Below, in pieces: positions 18,618-22,187 of a stretch of DNA of 22,187 bases (positions are counted from its first letter, which is position 1; each line of letters opens with the position of its first letter). Below the pieces are notes generated by a model, which was not told where the DNA came from, made no database searches, and saw only the letters and a program-made list of their open reading frames with translations. Position numbers and translations under genes: made by a program. Origin of the DNA: Opitutia bacterium (GTDB lineage: Bacteria > Verrucomicrobiota > Verrucomicrobiae > Opitutales > UBA953); the NCBI GenBank assembly GCA_947488485.1, contig CANKZO010000021.1:1-22187 (forward strand). Reading direction: 5' to 3'.

Positions 18618-18641
18618 TAGGGGCAGTACCACGTGCTGTCC
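18618..18641. repeat. GTAGGG-led short palindrome, copy 3
   Basis: GGGCAGTAC (18621-18629) pairs with GTGCTGTCC (18633-18641) over a CAC loop, with two G-U pairs. It is nearly identical to the copy at 5680-5705 and lies 17 bp after copy 2. Confidence 0.72.
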
Positions 18642-18678
18642 TAGTGGAATTCATTTCAGGTGACGGGATGATGCTCGC

Positions 18679-18718
18679 TCAAAGGGAAACCGGAGACCGG
18701 ATGATTGGCTGGGGTAAT
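18679..18718 (-). repeat. 40-bp dispersed element, copy 2 (inverted relative to copy 1)
   Basis: Matches the reverse complement of 5766-5805 at 38 of 40 positions. The core on the plus strand is GGAAACCGGAGACCGGATGA. The second hairpin arm present at 5732-5749 is not evident beside this copy. Confidence 0.8.
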
Positions 18719-18868
18719 AGAAAAGCTTCAGGTCCCAGGTCTCGGCCATCAGGTACCTGGTTCGGGTATTCAGGTGCAGGTACAGGTTCGGGAGCGCAGT
18801 CATCGTCCCATTTCAGGTGGCGGGTGGCAGGTGGCGGGCGATCTGCCATCTGTCCTCTGTCATCTACT

Positions 18869-18928
18869 CAGCACTCTGCTCAGCCCTCCATTCAGCCCTC
18901 CACGCAGTCCTCAACGCAGTCCTCTGCT
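18869..18928 (+). repeat. 12-bp tandem repeat, five copies
   Basis: Five consecutive 12-mers begin with CAG at 18869, 18881, 18893, 18905 and 18917. They follow the pattern CAGyCCTCnnCk (for example CAGCCCTCCACG and CAGTCCTCAACG). Weaker copies flank it at 18857 and 18929. No frame through it looks like a protein. Confidence 0.75.
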
Positions 18929-18942
18929 CTGTCTCTTCCTAT

Positions 18943-18969
18943 CCGCCAACCGCCAACCGCTAACCGCCA
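18943..18969 (-). repeat. Heptamer array, right arm of 27-bp perfect inverted repeat
   Basis: CCGCCAACCGCCAACCGCTA and seven following bases are the exact reverse complement of 18531-18557. The arm ends 14 bp before the stop codon of the minus-strand coiled-coil gene. Confidence 0.85.
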
Positions 18970-18983
18970 CTACCTATCCTCCA

Positions 18984-19448
18984 TCACTCCTTCTTCCCAC
19001 CCTCAATCCTCACCCGCATCTCCTCCGCGCGCGCAGTCGCTGCTTCGGCGTGTTTCACGGCGGCGGTGAGTTTGGCGAGGATGAGTTTCTCGCGTTCCTG
19101 CAGGGCGGTGAGGCGGTCGTCGCGGGCTTTCACGGCGTCTTCCCAGCCGCGGAGGGCCGCCTGCCAGTCCTTGGTACGGGCGATGAATTCGGCGGTCTGC
19201 TTGCGGTTATCCGCTTCGGCTTCGGCGCGGAGCGCGCGGGTGCGATCGAGTTGCGTGCGTAGTTCGGCGAGATCCTGTCTGAGTCCTTCGGTTTCGGCGC
19301 GGGCCTGGGCGAGGTCGGCGGTTAGCTTGGCGCGCGTGGCGCCTTCGGCGGCGTAGTCGGCGCGCAAGCCGAGGTCGCGTTGCCACTGCCAGCCGGCGAC
19401 GGCGACGAGCAGGCCGATCAGGGCGAACTGGATGGCGCGCAGGCTCAT
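18984..19448 (-). CDS. Small membrane-anchored coiled-coil protein of unknown function
   Basis: 154 residues from an ATG that overlaps the exbD stop by ATGA. It has one N-terminal hydrophobic helix (about residues 5-22, IQFALIGLLVAVAGWQW). A long Ala/Glu/Arg/Leu-rich coiled coil follows to about residue 140, for instance LAQARAETEGLRQDLAELRT, and a basic-acidic tail GGKKE. It probably extends into the periplasm from the inner membrane. As the last gene of a receptor-tonB-exbB-exbD operon it may be an accessory of the motor; that is inference. I recognise no named family. Coiled-coil composition makes distant homology unreliable. Confidence 0.8.
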   Translation of the reverse strand: MSLRAIQFALIGLLVAVAGWQWQRDLGLRADYAAEGATRAKLTADLAQARAETEGLRQDLAELRTQLDRTRALRAEAEADNRKQTAEFIARTKDWQAALRGWEDAVKARDDRLTALQEREKLILAKLTAAVKHAEAATARAEEMRVRIEGGKKE

Positions 19449-19870
19449 TTGCTTTCGACGGGCTCGGCGGCGAAGCGCACTTCGGTGATGCCGGCTTCGC
19501 CGACGGCCTCGAGGGCGCGGGTCATCGCGGCGAAGGGCGTGCGGGCGTCGCCCTGCACGAGGGCGGGCCGGCCGGGCGCGGCGGCGGCGCGGCGGCGCAG
19601 TTCGGCGACGAGTTCATTGCGACCGAGCGCGCGGCCTTCGAGCGAGAGCGTGCCGGCGGCGTCGACGGCGATCACGAGGTTACGTTCGGCGGAGGCGGTG
19701 GTCGCGGCGGACGCGGGCAGGCGGACGGGGGCGAGCGCCTGGCTCTGCGTCAGGCCGAGCGTGGCGAGGATGAACGTGGCCAGCAGGAAGAACATGATGT
19801 CGATGAGCGGCACGATCTCGATGCGTGCGCCCGTCTCTTCGTCCTTCGGCCGGCGGAGGCGGATGGCCAT
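19445..19870 (-). CDS. exbD: ExbD-family biopolymer transport protein (TonB operon)
   Basis: 141 residues from an ATG at 19870, one base after the exbB stop. The single membrane helix carries the proton-pathway Asp D24 in IEIVPLIDIMFFLLATFILA. A periplasmic domain follows, with NLVIAVDAAGTLSLEGRALG and a C-terminal ALEAVGEAGITEVRF, as expected for ExbD. It works with the ExbB and TonB encoded just upstream. The second ExbD-type protein in the window (14820-15221) is clearly different in sequence, so this is not a recent duplication. Confidence 0.9.
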   Translation of the reverse strand: MAIRLRRPKDEETGARIEIVPLIDIMFFLLATFILATLGLTQSQALAPVRLPASAATTASAERNLVIAVDAAGTLSLEGRALGRNELVAELRRRAAAAPGRPALVQGDARTPFAAMTRALEAVGEAGITEVRFAAEPVESK

Positions 19871-19871
19871 C

Positions 19872-20552
19872 TCAGCGACGGCGCCCGGCTTCGTCGGGCG
19901 CAGGTTGGAATTCGCTCACCGGCTGGCCGGCGGCCGCGGCGCTCTTCAGCGCGATCTCGGCCTGGTTGATGGCCTGCTCGAGGTCGTGCCGCAGCGATTG
20001 CGCGCGGCGGTGGAAGAAGTTGTGCGGGATGAGGCAGAAGATCGCGATGCCCAGGCCCGCGGCGGTCGCGATGAGGGCTTCGCCGACGCCGCCGCTGACC
20101 TTGGCGACCGCGAGCTGCTCGGAGCCGATGAACTGGAAGCTGCCCATGATGCCGATGACGGTGCCGAGCAGGCCGAGCAACGGCGCGAGCGTGACGATGG
20201 TGCTCAGCAGCCACTGGCGGGCGCCGGCTTCCTCGAGCGTCTCTTCGGCGCGGAGCTGCATGGCGGTCACGGGTTCGGTGCGGCCGTTGGCGAGGCCGGA
20301 GCGGAGCGCGACGAGGAAGGGCGACGCGGCGCCTTGCGTGCGCTGCCAGGCCGGGCCGTATTGGCCGAGCCGGACTTCCCAGAGGGCTTCGCTGAAAGCC
20401 TTGTCGGCGCGGAGGCGGCGCACGTTACGCCAGTAGAGCAGACGCTCGGCCACGGCCGCGAGGGCGACGATCAGGCAGACGAGGATCGGCCACATGATGG
20501 GTCCGCCTTTGAGGAAGGTCTCTACGAGCACGTTGGCGAGGGGCATGGTCAC
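19872..20552 (-). CDS. exbB: ExbB-family proton-channel protein (TonB operon)
   Basis: 226 residues, normal for ExbB. Membrane segments lie at about 19-40, 120-140 and 155-180. Family core: TIVTLAPLLGLLGTVIGIMG, then VSGGVGEALIATAAGLGIAIFCLIPHNFFHRR. GGPIMWPIL near the N-terminus is also typical. The start is either a GTG at 20552 that overlaps the tonB stop (GTGA) or the ATG at 20546; the overlap makes coupled translation from GTG plausible. Together with ExbD it energises the TonB protein for transport through the receptor upstream. Confidence 0.9.
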   Translation of the reverse strand: MTMPLANVLVETFLKGGPIMWPILVCLIVALAAVAERLLYWRNVRRLRADKAFSEALWEVRLGQYGPAWQRTQGAASPFLVALRSGLANGRTEPVTAMQLRAEETLEEAGARQWLLSTIVTLAPLLGLLGTVIGIMGSFQFIGSEQLAVAKVSGGVGEALIATAAGLGIAIFCLIPHNFFHRRAQSLRHDLEQAINQAEIALKSAAAAGQPVSEFQPAPDEAGRRR

Positions 20553-21196
20553 TGGAGTTGGAATTGGATGGAGATCTCGTAGAGGCGGACGTCGCCGGCG
20601 GGGAATTCCCAGCGGCGCAGGATGGTCTCGGTCGCGGCGTCATCGAGGCGATGGCAGCCGGAAGTATTGACCGCGCGGGCGCGGCGCACGGTGCCGTTCT
20701 CGCCGACCTCGAACTCGACGCGCACGACGCCGCTCTCGCGACGCCGCAGGCATTCGAAAGGATATTCCGGCCAGGGCTGGCGGCCGGCCATCTCGGCGAC
20801 ATCGAGCACGATGGGTCCGGCCGTCACGCCGCGGGCCGGTCCGCGTACTCCGGTCGGAGCGACGGGCGTGCGCCGGACGTTCGCCGCGGGCACTTGCGGG
20901 AGGTCGGGCAGGCGGAGGTCCGGGAGCGAGGTGATCGGAGCGAGGGGTGCGGGCGCCAACGCGGCGTCCGGCGCGACCGCGGCGTCGGCGTTCACCGCCG
21001 GGGCGGTGCGGAGCTTCGTGGGGTCGAGTTTCACGAGCGCCGGCTTGGGCTTCGCCGGCGGGAGCGTCGCGGGTTCCAGCCGAGGGGGCGTCCGGGTCAG
21101 GCCGCTCACCGACACCGCCAAGGCCACGACGGCGAGCGCCACGACGACGAAGTCGAGGAGGCGGTCGGAGTCAGGCTGGGCGGGCGCGGGGCGCAT
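20549..21196 (-). CDS. tonB: TonB-family energy transducer
   Basis: 215 residues from the ATG at 21196; a TTG at 21241 would add 15 residues and shorten the gap to the receptor. Single N-terminal membrane helix (about 15-33 from the ATG, FVVVALAVVALAVSVSGL). A Pro/Ala-rich periplasm-spanning linker follows, ending with GVRGPARGV. The C-terminal TonB domain runs from PWPEYPFECLRRRESGVVRV through NTSGCHRLDDAATETILRRW. The YP and W-x-F/P features fit the family. It lies directly behind a TonB-dependent receptor gene and overlaps exbB by 4 bp, so it is probably dedicated to that receptor. Confidence 0.88.
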   Translation of the reverse strand: MRPAPAQPDSDRLLDFVVVALAVVALAVSVSGLTRTPPRLEPATLPPAKPKPALVKLDPTKLRTAPAVNADAAVAPDAALAPAPLAPITSLPDLRLPDLPQVPAANVRRTPVAPTGVRGPARGVTAGPIVLDVAEMAGRQPWPEYPFECLRRRESGVVRVEFEVGENGTVRRARAVNTSGCHRLDDAATETILRRWEFPAGDVRLYEISIQFQLQ

Positions 21197-21255
21197 GCGC
21201 GGGGGAGAGGTGACGATGTGTGCGCGGTCCGGCGGTGGCAAGTCGCGTCCGGGGT

Positions 21256-22187
21256 TCAGAAGGCCAGTTCACCCCCGCAGAAGAAGGTACGCGGGGCGTT
21301 GGCGCGCGCGCCGAGCGGGGCGCGGCTGATGATCGCCCGCTTATCGAGCAGGTTCTGGACGCCGCCGACGAGTTTGAAGGAAGGCGTCAGCTGATAGCGG
21401 AGGTTGAGGTCCGCGGTGAGCAGGCCGTCGACCTTGCCGTCTAGGGTGGACGGATTGGCCAGCGCGCCGGAGCCGTCGACGAGCCGCGGGCCGGCGTTGT
21501 AACCGGTGCCCCAGGTTGCGGAGTAGTAGCTGAGGTCGAGCGAGCCGCCCCACGGTCCGGTCTCGAAGCCGAGGCCGGCCGAGAGTTTCCATTCCGGGAT
21601 ATACGGGATCTCGTTGCCATTGCTCGCGCCGGCGAAGAGGCCGGCCGAATTGCCGAGGCGGCTGCCTTCGATGTCGCTGAAGCGCGCGTGCGTCCAGGTC
21701 AGGCCTGCGTAGGCTGGCAGCGCGAAGCCGCGGCCTTGCGCACCGGCGAGGTCGTGGCGCACGAGGGCTTCGAGTCCGTAAGAGGTCGCGCCGCCGCCGT
21801 TGGTGACGGGCATCAGGCCGCCACCGGCCACGCCGACCACGGGCGCGATGAGGTTGCGGAAATCGGTGTGGAACGCCGTGAGTTCCCAGCTGGTCGCGCG
21901 GTCGCGGTGACGCAGGCCGAGTTCCTTGCCGAGACTTTCTTCGGAGCGCGTGCCGGCGGCGTAGCCGGAAGGATTGGCCGCCGAGCCGCCGCGGTAGACG
22001 CCGCCGAAGACGGTGCTCTGCGCGTTGAGCTCGTAGGTGAAGCCGAGGCCGCCCATGACCATCTCGCTGTCGACGGGCGTGTACGCGCCGCCGGACGTGG
22101 TGTTGGCCATGTCGAGGAATTCGTAACGTACGCCCGGACGCAGGGTCAGCGCGCCGAACTTGATCGCGTCTTCGACGAAGAACGCCG
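21256..22187 (-). CDS. TonB-dependent outer-membrane receptor, C-terminal part (5' end outside window)
   Basis: 310 residues of a frame that continues past the window edge; an internal ATG at 22110 is not the start, since the preceding AFFVEDAIKFGALTLRPGVR and RYEFLD are typical barrel strands. What is visible is the C-terminal portion of the 22-strand barrel: YELNAQSTVFGGVYRGGSAA, then EESLGKELGLRHR, SYGLEALVRHDL, IPEWKLSAGLGFE, LSYYSATWGTGYN, DLNLRYQLTPSFKL, VQNLLDKR and terminal ELAF, ending in Phe as usual for beta-barrel proteins. The pattern resembles FecA-like siderophore/ferric citrate receptors, but the plug domain and substrate loops are not available, so the ligand is open. It heads the tonB-exbBD operon. 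Confidence 0.9.
   Translation of the reverse strand, partial: AFFVEDAIKFGALTLRPGVRYEFLDMANTTSGGAYTPVDSEMVMGGLGFTYELNAQSTVFGGVYRGGSAANPSGYAAGTRSEESLGKELGLRHRDRATSWELTAFHTDFRNLIAPVVGVAGGGLMPVTNGGGATSYGLEALVRHDLAGAQGRGFALPAYAGLTWTHARFSDIEGSRLGNSAGLFAGASNGNEIPYIPEWKLSAGLGFETGPWGGSLDLSYYSATWGTGYNAGPRLVDGSGALANPSTLDGKVDGLLTADLNLRYQLTPSFKLVGGVQNLLDKRAIISRAPLGARANAPRTFFCGGELAF

Larger units (their letters stand above)
18512..18983. other. Repeat-rich spacer between convergent dxs and minus-strand TonB operon
   Basis: 472 bp with no credible gene; open frames here have low-complexity Ser/Pro/Gln-rich products. In order it holds a heptamer array (GGCGGTT type), two GTAGGG-led hairpins, a 40-bp dispersed element, nine scattered CAGGT words, a 12-bp tandem array, and an inverted copy of the heptamer array. 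It lies between convergent genes, so the hairpins may also help end transcripts, although none has a T tract. Confidence 0.75.

Noticed and set aside
18525..18970. Possible CRISPR array
   Set aside because: Repeat units are 5, 7 or 12 bp without regular spacers, and no cas genes are nearby.
18644..19262. Open frames of 141 and 185 codons in the dxs-distal spacer
   Set aside because: They run through simple repeats and yield Ser/Pro/Gln-rich strings with no start context or domain.

Overview
This is a high-G+C bacterial chromosome segment that most likely comes from a member of the Verrucomicrobiota, probably Opitutales/Opitutaceae-like. The assignment is inference and rests on three things. 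The ribonucleotide reductase is of the chlamydial (class Ic-like) type. The giant pilin-like protein carries motifs I associate with the 'Verru_Chthon cassette' families. Two intergenic spacers are filled with short palindromic repeats of a style I recall from Opitutaceae. No rRNA, tRNA, CRISPR array, transposase or phage gene was seen, so the window looks like ordinary chromosome with unusual islands.

Layout. (1) 1-827, minus: partial YihY/BrkB inner-membrane protein, divergent from the nrd genes. (2) 828-1152: AT-rich divergent control region with two near-identical NrdR-box-like palindromes 32 bp apart and a DnaA-box match. (3) 1153-5598, plus: nrdB then nrdA, a class I ribonucleotide reductase. 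NrdB has Leu where classical enzymes have the radical Tyr, and NrdA has three N-terminal ATP-cone-like segments; a GNRA-loop terminator follows. (4) 5599-5973: repeat-rich spacer. (5) 5974-6693, plus: pgl (6-phosphogluconolactonase), whose 3' end overlaps the convergent minus-strand operon by 41 bp. (6) 14089-6653, minus: a three-gene operon with a 1962-residue GspK/PilX-like pilin-type protein followed by two small secreted proteins that look like diverged paralogues. (7) 14090-14271: AT-rich divergent promoter region with helically phased TTTAAA and GGTAAA repeats. (8) 14272-18511, plus: exbB-exbD-M42 aminopeptidase-xseB-dxs, tightly packed. (9) 18512-18983: second repeat-rich spacer. (10) 22187-18984, minus: TonB-dependent receptor (partial), tonB, a second exbB-exbD pair, and a small membrane-anchored coiled-coil protein.

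How the genes work together. The nrd pair makes deoxynucleotides. pgl feeds the oxidative pentose phosphate pathway, and dxs makes the isoprenoid precursor DXP. The last operon is a self-contained TonB uptake unit with its own receptor, transducer and motor. The first exbB-exbD pair has no TonB or receptor next to it and travels with housekeeping genes. The giant pilin-like protein plus two secreted partners form the least understood unit and the best candidate here for an undescribed envelope system. The two repeat spacers share a 40-bp element in opposite orientation and a family of GTAGGG-led hairpins.
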